Origin: Triplophysa rosa | Lineage: Eukaryota; Chordata; Actinopteri; Cypriniformes; Nemacheilidae | Reading direction: 5' to 3' | Assembly: GCF_024868665.1 (NCBI RefSeq) | Contig: NC_079900.1 | Location: 16,839,727-16,903,726, forward strand | Length of the DNA: 64,000 bases | Shown here: in pieces, positions 34,719 through 46,530 of the stretch | Layout of the letters: each line of letters opens with the position of its first letter | Position numbering within the stretch: the stretch's first letter is position 1 | Translations under genes and position numbers: made by a program | The notes under the pieces: model-generated | The model's input: the letters and a program-made list of their open reading frames with translations, nothing else | Told to the model about the DNA's origin: nothing | Database searches by the model: none

Positions 34719-35621
34719 ATTTATATGTGTAAATATCTTTTTTTTAAAAAGCAGAAACAACTTAAAAAGAAGATTTTTAGGCAGGATTTTGATGAAAATG
34801 CTGCCAATAATTGTATGGTGCCTTGAGGAATGCAAATAGCACATTTAATGTGACAAAAATACAAGTATTGTGGGTGGAAAGAGCTTAAAGCGGGATGAGG
34901 TTTTCTATTCATCTGTTTTTTTAGATCAATTATCCTTTTGATTACTGGGCTAAAATGACTCTAATCTGTGCAGATTTATAACTAAATGTGCTTTTCAATT
35001 ACGCATGCTGCTATTCTTCAATCAAATAATTTGACAAAATCATCAATAATCATGCCTGACTGATTGTTTCTATTATAGTCTCCAATGTCTAAAATAACCA
35101 CATTCATAAGTATAAACAGCAAATGGCACTGTTACGTGACCTCCTTAAGAACAATGATATTACTTAAACACATGAACTGTTTATTAAAGACGCTCTTTTT
35201 ATAAATACAACAGCTCCAAGTGACTTTCTTTTCTCAGCATACCAACTGTTACATTCCCCCCATGTGCCCCACCATACACATGCATACATCATATTCCCCA
35301 TATGAAACATTATAGAGGGGACTGCCAAGTGATCCATATGCCATCTGTGACCAAGCATGCAGCCTGACCTAATGACTCCCCTTTTGTTCACGTCAGAGAT
35401 CTCAGCTTAACTGTCTGTTGCATACACAGACAGACATTTCCAACCACTATTATCATTGAAATCAAGTTGTATGACATCAGTGTCAAATCAGTTAACTTGA
35501 TTAATGGAATTGCCAACCGTGTATATAGTCAATGATCTTTTTTTAATTCATAACGTATAAGAAACTTGTTTGTATGAATAAAGAATATGAGATTTAAAAA
35601 CTAAATAAAGCGTAGATTTAC
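34719..35621. other. Gene-free stretch; possible intron of the minus-strand candidate gene
   Basis: No element recognised. If the exon at 35622-35985 is real, this DNA would be the beginning of its downstream intron. Confidence 0.4.
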
Positions 35622-35985
35622 CTTGTGCTACCGCCCTCAACACGTGGATGTGCATGCAGAAAAACGCCCACCAACTCCAAATGCACAATGCAAACTTTCT
35701 CTTGCCATTCCAGCTGACATTCCTCTCGTGACAATGTGTTAAAATCTTCGAGGATGTGCTCTTGGTATCATACATGATGGCATTCTCGTCCACACACGTG
35801 AAAGTCAGTCCGTGAACTCTGTCTTTGCAGGGTTTCCACAGAGAGCGCGAGTGTCCGTCGCGTCTTGAGTAAACACAGCTCTCCCCGACGAAATCCACCT
35901 TCCTGTTTTGTCTCCCAGGTCTGTGTGCTTTACGCAGACCCGTGAAGTTCTCTGTGGATTTAGGATCCGATCCGTTGGCGTTCAT
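35622..35985 (-). CDS. Candidate host-gene exon, product unknown
   Basis: A 121-codon open stretch starts with ATG at 35985; an in-frame TGA lies about 14 codons upstream, so the start is bounded. The frame ends at a good splice donor, CAAG|GTAAAT, at 35622/35621. Beyond the donor the frame stays open for only 24 more codons, in AT-rich DNA. The N-terminal part is basic and polar, with cysteines at about residues 37, 54, 64 and 85 and possible N-glycosylation sites (ENFTG, NVSW). It ends with a hydrophobic, aromatic segment (residues about 96-118) containing CIWSWWAFFC. That could be a membrane span or an internal signal-anchor just before the exon border. The spacing of the last cysteines and the tryptophan loosely recalls a sushi module, but I do not recognise the protein. 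The GC-rich upstream tract with promoter-like words supports a real gene; a chance frame remains possible. Confidence 0.35.
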
Positions 35986-35999
35986 TCCGCAGGCTCGCG

Positions 36000-36786
36000 C
36001 TGTGACACTACGTCACTTATACAGTCCGTGTAGCGCATGTGCCCCGTAAACCAAGCCGCAACTTTACCTCGCGTAAAAACCGATAGTTAGATAAAAGCAA
36101 GCATTTCGTCCAGGGGCAAAGTGATGTCTGAGATTAATGTGTCTTTCATTAACAGTTCAAATACGGCAGATCAAAGCAGACGAGTCAAAATAGCTTTAGA
36201 ATTGCATTGCGACTACCTGTCATTACATTTATGCATCACACGAAACGAGTCACTCATTCATCGCTCTTTAACACAAGTTCGCTTTTTCCCTCCGATTTAA
36301 GCTCAACATAAAGTTATGTAGTCTCAAAAAATAGTATTTAAGCTATCAACGATGAGCACACTCACTACATCCCCAAGAGTCTCAATCCTCTCGCAGTAGT
36401 TTGCAGATCCAGTTGAATGCAGAGCCCTACCGGTCCAGATGCTGTTATTTTAACACGTTGGAGGGCTTGAAAGAAAACGAGCAGTCATGTCACTAATATA
36501 TCGATTAACTATATCAACTATAGACAAGAATTCACGCGGTTGCGCGGGAACCGATTAAAATGCACATGAGAAACTGTATGCGTAATATGCGTAGCAATAA
36601 ACCCTCTTAAATTCACCGGCAGTCCCTATAAAACGAGTCCCGCGCAGGCGATCTGAATATGATTCGTAGAAATTAATAAATATATGTAGTAAGATTCACT
36701 TTTTACAATGTCCTGTGAGCTAAAGCAACAAGCGTGTGAGCCGAACTCCGGTTAAAAGCGAGTAAAACTGTGTACAAATCCAGCGC
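36000..36786. other. Upstream region of the candidate gene
   Basis: It contains more CpG than the surroundings. On the minus strand, TATAAGTGACGTAG lies 25-40 bp upstream of the candidate ATG and combines a TATA-like word with a CRE-like half site. It could be a second promoter or the 5' part of the second exon. No coding signal is seen. Confidence 0.35.
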
Positions 36787-36820
36787 ACTTACAGCAACTT
36801 CCATTCAACGCAGCAGCAGC

Positions 36821-36892
<72 letters not shown>

Positions 36893-36960
36893 CGCTCGCT
36901 CGCTCGCGCCCGCGCTCACCTCCCGCCCTGCTAAAGACCCATTGGCTGCTGCTGCTGGAG
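36787..36960 (-). promoter_or_regulatory. Candidate promoter and non-coding first exon
   Basis: On the minus strand, CAGCAGCAGCCAATGGGTC (with a CCAAT box) is followed by AGGGCGGGAGG (an Sp1-type GC box), a GCGAGCGAGC tract and the GA microsatellite. After these comes GCGGCTGCTGCTGCG, ending in the strong donor GCT|GTAAGTG at 36793/36792. The order of CCAAT, GC box, GC-rich start region and donor is that of a CpG-type promoter with a short first exon, pointing towards the candidate exon at 35985. This is inference from motifs alone. Confidence 0.4.
36825..36908. repeat. (CT)n/(CTCG)n microsatellite
   Basis: About 32 uninterrupted CT units (36825-36888) run into five CTCG units. On the minus strand this is GA-rich, a common feature of open promoters. 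It creates a false open frame of alternating Glu and Arg codons on the minus strand (36752-37045), which is not a gene. Confidence 0.95.
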
Positions 36961-37779
36961 GCAATATTTTATACAGTCCTTCAAAGAGTCTCTCTAGTTT
37001 TACAGCAATGCCTTTGACTGCTTGATCTGGTCGATATACATACATTATGCAACATTATAAAATGCATCTCTGAGGCATTCATTTCACTTCTTGTTGTAGT
37101 GTTCGTTAAATGATGCCACACTTACATTTTTTTATATATTAATTTTTATCGCCTAATATCAAAATATTGCTATCGTACTGCTTGGAAGGTAGCTCTTTAA
37201 AATGTTTTAGATTTTGACTGCAAATATGGTAACTTGGCATTAGTCACCGATGTCAACAAAGAAATGGAAGCAAAATTACATTCTAAAATTTTGTAAGCTT
37301 ACTCCATTTAAAGGCAAATCCAACCAGTATAGTTACATATGGTATTTTGGCCGAGAGAACAGTTTTCATCGTACATTTTTGCATTTAAATTCTAATTTCA
37401 GATCCTGCCACGTATAAAAACTTACACCATATTCTAAACATTTGTGCTGCTTTTTTTTCTCTATCACCAGATCACGTAAATACCCACACACGCCTTTATG
37501 TATATTAAGTATATTAACAAAACCCGGGTTATGTAAATATGTGTTAAACAGCTCTGTGTTCCGAAGAGATAAAAAGCTCGACTTCAGCGTCAATGCAGGA
37601 TACACAGAAATGAACTTGAAAAAGCGGAGTTGCATATATTTCCACGCAAGAGTGAACAAGAGCAAATGTCTGAGCTCCAAGACTTTACAGTGAGTTTCAC
37701 ATACAAAACAGTGTCTAAATAACTCTGTGTATAATTTTGACGGATATTTTCAGTATAAATTCTGCATCTTCATTGAGGA
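36961..37779. other. Gene-free stretch, nothing recognised
   Basis: AT-rich DNA upstream of the candidate promoter. The open frames at 37366-37693 overlap on both strands and show no domain. Confidence 0.45.
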
Positions 37780-38134
37780 TTAAAGGTCGAAAATGATTTG
37801 TAGCGACATCTAGTGGTGAGATTGCGAATTGCAACCACTGACTCCACCCCTCCGCCTCCCTTTCTAAGCACTACGGTGGCTGACACAGAAGACTAAGATG
37901 TTGTCACGTTGCTCTGTAGAGCAGTTTGTCCGTTAAGGGCTACTGTAGAAACAACATGGTGAATTACATGTAAGGGGACCCGCGGTGTATGTAGATAGAA
38001 ATAGATCATTCTAAGGTAATAAAAACATAGTGCTTCATTATGTAAGGTCTTTATACACCTCTGAACACATAGTTATGTATATAATGTCGCATTTTTCTCA
38101 ATAGATCCTCCAAAATTACACACAGCACCTTTAA
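37780..38134 (-). mobile_element. TTAA-flanked element, family 2, copy 1
   Basis: The 355-bp segment is bounded by TTAA on both sides and is the reverse complement of 52359-52725. Shared blocks are GGGGACCCGCGGTGTA, CTACTGTAGAAACAACATGGTGAATT, CATTCTAAGGTAATAAAAACATAG and CTTTATACACCTCTGA. Near the left end is ACATCTAGTGGTGAG. It is non-coding. The TTAA duplication again points to a Kolobok or piggyBac type mover. Confidence 0.8.
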
Positions 38135-41100
38135 AGCCAATGACAAGTCCATGAGAAAGATTAACTCACTATGTAGTGCTATTGCTGTGTCACATTCTAA
38201 AAAAGCCATTTCCCTCTGTAAAACACTGAACATGTTAAGTCAAACTCACAATACAGTAATGTCATTTTGTGATTATGTACAATTATCCTCAGTGCAGCTT
38301 TTGAAACTGTCATTAATATGATTTGAGTACACCGCTTAGGAAAATGAATAAGAAGTCTGGCTCTCTTAATATGTGTGGTGGCTGTATTTTGTTTTATCCT
38401 GTTGTGCTATGCACTTATATTAAACAGCTGGGACAAAGTGATGTCTTAAAGTGATGCTTGCCCTGGAAAATACCACTATTACAATTGCTCATTTACTGTA
38501 CATACGGCCAGGGATTTCAACAAACCGTTTTAACTTTGAGACTTGAGAATGAATCATTTTGACTTGGACAAGTAAACAATCACCTACCGAATTGCACACA
38601 GACACATTAAAAACGACTTAGAACATGTTATCAACTACAATGCCATGTCAATACCTCAGAAATGCAGAGCAACAATTTCTATTCGATAAATGTTAAATGT
38701 AAAAAATGTATATTGTATACTACTTTACTATATTTCATTAACTTTAGCTCGATGCTTTGCAATGAAGACTTTAAATGCCACATATGCTGTAATCCACTTC
38801 AGAGTCTCATTGCATAGCATTACCTGCTCAGTTTTAATTGCTTAGATCCATGTAATAGTTAATTCTGTGACTAATTCGTGCTAAAGAAACAAAAGGAAAA
38901 AGGATAAGAATAGCTTAAAATGTCCTCAGTCATCACAGCAGGAAACAATCCCTGTTTCATGAATACAGATTATGTTCCATTATTGTAATACAAATAATCA
39001 GCAACAGCTCCTTTCATCTCCGCTGTGTTAACAAATTTGAGCATGAGCATTTATGTCAATGCATCTTTGTAAATGAACCTCTCAGTGTTTACCTGGGCTG
39101 TAACTGTCAACTCAGAAATGCTGTCAGAATATTTGATAACGCTGTTTAGTCACATGACGTCTGGGTTATTCATCAACGCACAGCGGCGATTCGTGTGATT
39201 CATTTGCTTTGGAGATTTTTCACAATCAAAAAGGCCCCGAGATGCATTTTAGACAGCATACATGATTATTATGTGTTTGTTGCTGCGCCCGATTGGATAT
39301 TTGCGTTGTTGCGGCATGCAGCTGTTTGGTTTCTCTGATAAGTGATGATGCATATGGTGAGCTGCTCAGCATAAACGCTTCTGCATCTGTTTATTTCAGA
39401 ACCCTGTCTGCGTGGCAAACAACGTTGAGACAAAGCCAGCAACAGCAGGGCCTGTTTACTTCATACTTTTCGTATCCAGGTCCGGTTTCCAGTCAATAAA
39501 TAGTTAGTGTAAACTGTTTGCCTGAAAATGGTCTGTTTCATATGCTTAAAAATGAAGTGGCTTACTTATTGTTTATGAGCTTGAGGGCCCTTAAAGATTA
39601 AGTTCATCCAAAAGGGGAAAAAATTACATTGTTTACTGACCCACATGATGTTCTAAACCTGTCCAACATTCTTTTGTCTAAGAAACACTATTGTTCAGTA
39701 TTTGAGGAACATGGCTATTCATTTTTTTATTTCATGGAAATGAATGAGGACAGAGACTTTTAAATTCTGAAATTACAAGTGTAAAAGACTATACAAGTAC
39801 TGTAAAAGTAGGTTTGCTTGTCTTTTCAAGTGATAAATTAGATTTGTGTCAGGATCAGACTCTGTCAAAATACCCATTCGTGAAAGTGTGGGAGAGAAAT
39901 AGCGATAAATCACTTTTTTTAGTAAGATCTTTTAATTGATCGATTGATCTAGTTCACTAAACAGGTCTAAAAGATTCATTAAACTTTCACTGATTTACTA
40001 ATCTGGTTACAGTTGTCAAGCTCAATGAAGTGAACAGTTAAACAAAAACTTCAATTGTAGGCTGCATGTAAAGCCAAAAAATGGCTTGGGAAAACAAGCA
40101 AATGTAATACTTTACATTGTTTTATCCTATTTTTTAGACTTTTTATCTTAAAACCTCACAACACTTGAAACATCGCATGTGAGTCGCACAACTCAATTCA
40201 ATTAAAAACAATTTGTTGCTGTCAAATTGATTCAACGCAATGAATCGAATCCAAAATAAATGTATACATTTATAATAATTTATACAATGAATTGATTTGA
40301 CAGCACGAATTTAGCCTATCTACAGTATATAGCGCTTTTAAAAATGTTTATAAAATGTTTAAAAAAACCTCACAAAAACAAAAAGAGGAACATTATAAGT
40401 GTATAATACTTAAGAAGGATACATTCTACTATTCTAAAAAAGCAATGTTAACAGAATTTACAGAACCACAAACTATTTTAATCTACAGACGACTTAAATC
40501 ATACTTTATAGTGCTTTCTTGTCATTTAGACCCAGTCCTTATTTACTTCAATTACTCTACAAATTATTCTTCAAAAACTAAGCGTTTGTGCTCTAAGTCA
40601 GATATGAATCACATGAATTTGGAACAACATGAGATTTTGGTTTTTAGACGAACTATCACCTCTGGACGTTTTCCCCAGAAACTCTCTTTGAGTACCCCGC
40701 TGCTCTGCCCAATCCCACATTTCCTCAAGCCTGTCACAGCCCATCCCTGCTGGTCACATTCACAGTTATATCTCAATGAGCAGGGCTTTGACTCAGAGCC
40801 ATCTGGGCTACCTCTCTTCAGAGGCGTCCAATAAATCATTTTTCCGCCTTATCTAAAGCAGAGCCATGAGGGGATGATGAAAAGAAGACATCAAACAAGT
40901 AGTGCATGTGTGGCCATAAGGGTTTGTAGTCACCGTGCCGGAGGTCGGGGTGCTGGATATCAGAGAGATTAGATAATACACGGCCTGGCCTAAGAAGTCT
41001 TGCTCTTTCAGTGAAGTACCGCAACCCCGGGTTAGATACACATCAATTCCCCAACTGAAGATCTGTGCAAATGTATCTTTGTGTCAGGATGATAAATGAT

Positions 41101-43039
41101 TCATCGTCATGGCAATAAATGTTCTCCTCTGTTCAAAGAAAGACAAGTTCTCCGGATAGATCTTCCTAGAGTGTGTGTATCTATTTCTGCAAAAAATCTG
41201 CAACCCGATTTCTGATTGGCTGCCACCGTCATAATTGCAAGAGCGATGTCATATGGCAGCAATCTTTCAGGGAAGCAAAATTGCAATGCTTTTGTTGTAT
41301 CTGTTTTGTTTGAAACACACTAGGAACTCTAAACAAGTCTGCCTTCGTCTGTCGCCTTGATAAACAGCCTCTATTACTCATTATGAGGCTTGACTGACTG
41401 TCTTCTTGCCAAACTCAGTATGGCTCATAACAGACCAAGCAGATGCAGAAAATCCTTCATCTCGCAATGGAGGAAAGACACCGCTGTGAGCTACAGTGCA
41501 ATCTGGATGAGAGAACAAACTTCCCTGCGAGCGCCGGCGAGCATGGCTAACATATTGGTTAGGGAATAATTACTTTATGCAAATGTGTGTGGGTGCATCT
41601 GACACCCTATATGAATGACCCTGAAAAGCTGCGATGTTTATTGCGGTCCGACACAACCTAGCTGGCACTGCACATACCGTGAGGCTTAAATGTGTGGGTG
41701 CTCTTTGGTGTATAATCATCGAGTCGTGGTGCGCAAGCATGTACGTGTAGGAGTTACTACAGCAGTCTGTTAGGAGATAAAATGCTATATGAATAAAGTC
41801 CTGTTTTGATGGCTTACCAGATGCATCAACTAATGAGTCTTTATCCATTTAATTCAAAACTTCTTGAACATTACAAGTATTTTGTAATGCACAATTAAAG
41901 GATAATATTCTTCACATTTGAATGAAAACTGTGACATGCCCACATATGCAGATCATGTTTTATTTCAAATCTTGCCACCGTTTAGCTAAACTCTGATAGA
42001 GCCTTGACAAACCATTGAGGTGCAATATAAAAGGAAGCACAGCACAACAGTGCCCCCTTTGGCACAATAGATGAACTGCACCCATCGAACCTCCTGTCTC
42101 ATCTTGGCTGTAAATACATCCCTGTGGCTAATGCAATGCTCTCAAATATAAAAAGACTAGACAAGGCGTTTTTAAGCCATTCCAGACACAGATACATCCT
42201 TGCTGTGATCTGTGTTTATCCATTTCTTTGCATAACAAATTAGTGTTTTTCTGTTTGCATTGCTTTCCTGTTTATCGTCATTCCTCCGTGAAAGCACGCA
42301 GAAGCCTGCATTTAAATTCCACTTCTTCGTCGGAAGCTCCCGGGACCTATCTGAACTCATTCCCAGTTATGAATAAGCGAACAAGCGTCGAAAAAAATCC
42401 AGTTGGTTTACTCGTCTCGTCGTCCGTGTCTTGTTATGATTCGCCGCCCTGACGGAGGTCACCCAGCATGTCTCGCTGTGATAAAATGAATCCACCCAAT
42501 CCAATCCGCGCACAATCTCCTTGTTTGATTAGACATGAACTGCTGGTTCAACAAAGGCCATAAACCAATCACAGGGGGCAACAGGCTGGCCACCCACTTT
42601 GCAGGCTCCGTTGAAGTAAGTTAGTGTGCATTAGATGGGTGTGAATGTGTGACCTGAATGCTGCCGCGGGGACGCATCGAAGTCACCCTGATGGTTTCGT
42701 TTACCTCTGATAAAATTTATCAGCCGCACATTTTGGTCTGCTCTCCAGGGGATAATAACTTATCAGGGAAAGCACTCGGAAATGTAATTAATTCAGCAAA
42801 GAATGCCCCCGAATAACATTTGACCCCGAATTCACGGTGGGAAACGTGCGTTCCCCGTCGTCACTTCGGCGGGTACGTTCAGTCCTTCAAACATGGAATG
42901 CATGAACAATCAACGGAAGTGTCTGCCTTGTTTATTTATATAGTAAGGAGATTTCAGCTGGTTCTCAAAATAAAATGTTTTTGGTTGCCAAAGTTTTTTG
43001 TGGTTTATACAGTACCTATTGTGCAGTTTAACAACTAGC
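38135..43039. other. Long gene-free stretch
   Basis: No gene recognised in 4.9 kb. At 39591 TTAAAGATTAAGTTCATCC looks like a decayed left end of the TTAA MITE, and TTTTTAGACGAACTATCAC at about 40646 could be a right end, but the 1-kb gap makes the pairing doubtful. Segments at about 39050-39480, 41400-41560 and 42480-42870 are repeat-free and GC-richer and could be conserved non-coding elements; 42700-42760 has several GATAA/TTATC words. The 159-codon frame at 40355-40834 shows no domain. Confidence 0.4.
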
Positions 43040-43362
43040 TTAAAGTGATAGTTCACCCAAAAATGAAAATTCGGTCATCATTGACTTACCCTCTTGTCAT
43101 CAAACCTGTATGACTTTCTTTCTTCCGCAGAACACAAAAGAAGATATTTTGAAGAAAGTTGGCAACCGAATAGCACTGGTCCCCAATCGCTTCAATTGTA
43201 TGGACAATGCAATTGCAAGTGAATGGGGGCCAGTTAACAACATTCTTCAAAATATCTTCTTTTGTGTTCTGTGGAAGAAAGAAAGTCATACAGGTTTTAA
43301 ATGACAAAATAGGGTGAGTAAATGATGACAGAATTTTTATCTTTGGGTGAACTATTACTTAA
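43040..43362. mobile_element. TTAA foldback MITE, full length
   Basis: The 323-bp element lies between TTAA and TTAA, with left end AAAGTGATAGTTCACCC and right end GGGTGAACTATTACTT. The two halves are nearly perfect inverted copies: TGACTTTCTTTCTTCCGCAG and GGAAGAAAGAAAGTCA, ACAAAAGAAGATATTTTGAAG and CTTCAAAATATCTTCTTTTGT with small differences. It is the best preserved foldback copy in the window. Confidence 0.9.
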
Positions 43363-44172
43363 AATACGTTGAGAAACTCTTTTTTGTTATGAGAGCTCAA
43401 AAGTCACCATACACATTTTATTATAAAAAGGCCAGTGAGGTCTGCCTCAAATTGCTTGCAACTTCCTCTTCAGATTTTTGGCTGAGCTATAAGTCTCTTT
43501 TATCCCTATACAGTAAGTTGCCCTGCTCCAAATCAGTGCCGTACCTGAATTGTGTTTCCACATGTATACAGTGCAAAACAATACCGACAAATTTAAATAT
43601 TTCAGCGAGTTACATTTGACAACCAATCATAAGCTAAACGATGCTTGCCTCAATAAATATGCATGTACTGTTGGAGAAACTTTCACAGTGTTTAGTTTCA
43701 GCACCTGAGGGAGACATTTCTGTTGGACAGTGATAGCAAACATGTTCACTGGAGAGTTGTAGAAATTGTATTATTTTTAAGACACCGGAGCTGATTAGAA
43801 GTGTAAACATTTACACAGATGGTCTAGCAGCTATTAAAACAGGTTGCATGCTCATTCAGTGTTGTACTTGTCCAATCAATCTTAATAACTTATTTAATAT
43901 ACAAATAAGAACATTAACTCATGTTTTTACAAATGGTTAGTGTGAAATCTCAAATGTGACTTACCTAAAATTAATTAGCAAGCAAGGTATAGTATGAGCA
44001 TAACGTGGTATTAAAATATGAGCATTATGAACAGAAAACTAACTAATGTTTTTTAACACAGCATGCTAGTATTACTATTTGACAGTATCAGATTAAATAC
44101 TTTTTTTGAATGAGGTTTTAGTATAAAAGCAGGATATTATAACACTGTTGTATACAACATCCACATTATATG
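43363..44172. other. Gene-free stretch, nothing recognised
   Basis: AT-rich DNA between two MITE copies; no gene or repeat defined. Confidence 0.45.
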
Positions 44173-44495
44173 TCAAAAGGGACAGTTCACCCAAAAATGA
44201 AACTTCTGTCATTTACTCACCCTCAAGTTGTTCCAAATTTGTATAAATGTCTTTGTTTTGTTGAACACAAAATAAGATATTTTGAGGAATGTAGGAAAGC
44301 AAACAGTTCTGGGACAGTTTTGACTATTGTCATTTTTACAGTCAATGGTGGCCAAGAACTGTTTAATTACAAGCATTCTTCCTAATATCTTTCTCTGTGT
44401 TCATCAGAACAAAGACATTTATACAGATGTGGAACAAATCAAGTGTGAGCAAATGATTTTTAGAATTTAAATTTTTTAGTGAACTGTCCCTTTAA
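44173..44495. mobile_element. TTAA foldback MITE, diverged
   Basis: Left end AAAAGGGACAGTTCACCC, with TCAA in place of TTAA, and right end GTGAACTGTCCCTTTAA. The internal order is that of the family. GACAGTTCACC instead of GATAGTTCACC at both ends marks a subfamily, as the two ends share the change. Confidence 0.8.
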
Positions 44496-46034
44496 GGATA
44501 TACAGTAGTAAATATATATCAGATTTGATGTGTGGGTTCAAATATAAATGGGCAGTTGACCAATATACCTATGGTGCGACAGGCTAAATTTAGAAAAATA
44601 TTTGTATTTTTCAATAATATTTATATTAACAATATGAAATAGAATAAAAGAGATTTATCTTCATTGTTATTCTTTTTCTAAATTTTTGCTGTCACACTAG
44701 GACACTCTATGCCCAAGTGTAAAAAAGACACCAAAGGGGAGCAGAAAGGGTAACCTATACACCACATTAGCCACTAAGCACATTTCCAAAATATGACGCC
44801 TAAACATTATGAAAGGACCATCATAATACATAATTTATCAAACAATGCATAAATATTTCAGATGATGGTTTGCGTTTCTTCTTGGCGCATGAGAAACAAA
44901 ACAAGGCACACGCAAGCATTTAATTAGATCATAACATATTCACTTTGATTCAAATTAAATGTGTTTATATGGGGGGGAAACATGCTTAATTTCAATCCAA
45001 ATTGGAAAATGATGCACTGTTTGGCTGTTCAGAAAGATTTCTCATGCCAGGAAAGACATCCTTTGTGGATATTCGTCTTCCCTCGTGAAATTACAGTACA
45101 TCTAGTTGGTTGGGTTGTGAGCGCTGTGAGAGAAAGATGATAGACCACCAGTGAAGTGCTGCTGGTTGAGAATAGCTTTTAAAATGAGGGGAAATGAATG
45201 CAGGGAACCCCTGTAGAGTTCAGCATGTGCGGCTGATGGCTTTGTTACGGCACAGATATATTTTTCCTGAGGTGAAATTACAGGAGTCAGAGTGTTGCGG
45301 TTCAGTCTTTATTGCCTTGAAGCATAGCCTGCATTCTTCACTGACAATTGTTTATTTGGAACATGACACTTTATTCACAAGTATTTTCTTGCTTCTATCA
45401 GAACATATTTCTGAAAGGACAGGTTTTAGACCACCGGATGAATAATCTTCTGTCACATCACTGCATTGTGTCATTCAGATTCAGTACATCCTTTCTACTG
45501 TGAAACACACGCTCTTTGCTATACAACAAAAGTATGGTATGCACAGGTGCTGTCAAGCTAAGAGAAGTACTGTAACAAAGAGCACTATAAAAGTCCATTT
45601 GGCTTATGCACTGTGTTTCAAGTCTTTTAATGCCTGAGGTACAAAACAGAATTTTATGTTATTATGTTTCTTCTATACTGAGCAAAATCCTTGTTCCAAC
45701 CCTGATTCACTCGGGCAGGGCAATTCAACTTCACCACCACATGGGCCTTACAAATAATTGTTTGGGGTGTGAGGACCAAGCCCTTAAATTTGAACAACAT
45801 TTGAAAACTACGATAACAGTTCTGGCAAAACTTCCATGAACCATTAGTGTTCATAGGTTTCTAATGACAAATAAAAAAGAAAGCTATTATTTCAGCTATT
45901 CATGTAATTAGAAAATGTCCACCAATTCTGTTTCAAGTTTATATATGCTGACCAATGATGAAGGAATTTGCAGCTCATACAGTATAAATATACTTCCAAT
46001 TATATCCAACTACCTGTAATTATGTTGGCTTGAC
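44496..46034. other. Gene-free stretch, nothing recognised
   Basis: No gene recognised. The open frames at 45194-45445 and 45606-45839 have no domain. Confidence 0.45.
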
Positions 46035-46530
46035 AGATAGGGGGGCGAAAAGCCACCCGAAAATCCCATAGACTTAACATTGCGCCCAACATCGTAGAAA
46101 CATTTGGATGATACATCATTTCAAGAGGCTATCAGGCTCTGTAAGAACATCACTCACAATGGGGTGTAAGTTTCACCCCTGGGGTGTAAGAGCCACCCAA
46201 AATGTCCCGTATACTTATAATGGCCCATTGACTCCCATTCAAAACCTAGATACCGATTTTTTTTTCATCAAATCGAGCGGCCCATTGAGAAATGGTGTAC
46301 CATGACTTTTGGAAGCGATCGGGTGAGGGGTGCTCGATAGGGGGGCGAAAAAACACCCGAAAAAACCCATTGCCTTAACATTGCGCCAAACTTTGACGGG
46401 TCGTATAGCTCAGAGCGAGGATTTCGTAGAAACGTGCGGGTTACCACATTTGAAGAGGCTATTCAGGCTCTGTAAGAACATCACTCACATTGGGGTGTGA
46501 AGTTAAAAAAAAACGAAGTTATTAAGCCAC
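46035..46530 (+). repeat. Duplicated 300-bp unit upstream of the 138-bp array
   Basis: GATAGGGGGGCGAAAA, CACCCGAAAA, TTAACATTGCGCC, TCGTAGAAAC, GAGGCTAT and CAGGCTCTGTAAGAACATC occur twice in the same order, with starts about 300 bp apart (46037 and 46337). The units end near ATTGGGGTGTGAAG. They share the TCGTAGA word with the array that follows, which suggests one composite repeat family. Confidence 0.7.

Noticed and set aside
36752..37045. 97-codon minus-strand frame rich in alternating Glu and Arg
   Set aside because: It is the translation of the CT microsatellite and its GC-rich flanks; no independent coding evidence.
39591..40665. Possible TTAA MITE split by a 1-kb insertion
   Set aside because: Both suggested ends are weak and the middle has no defined insertion boundaries.
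40355..40834. 159-codon open frame
   Set aside because: Lys/Ile/Ser-rich chance frame; its end overlaps possible MITE sequence.
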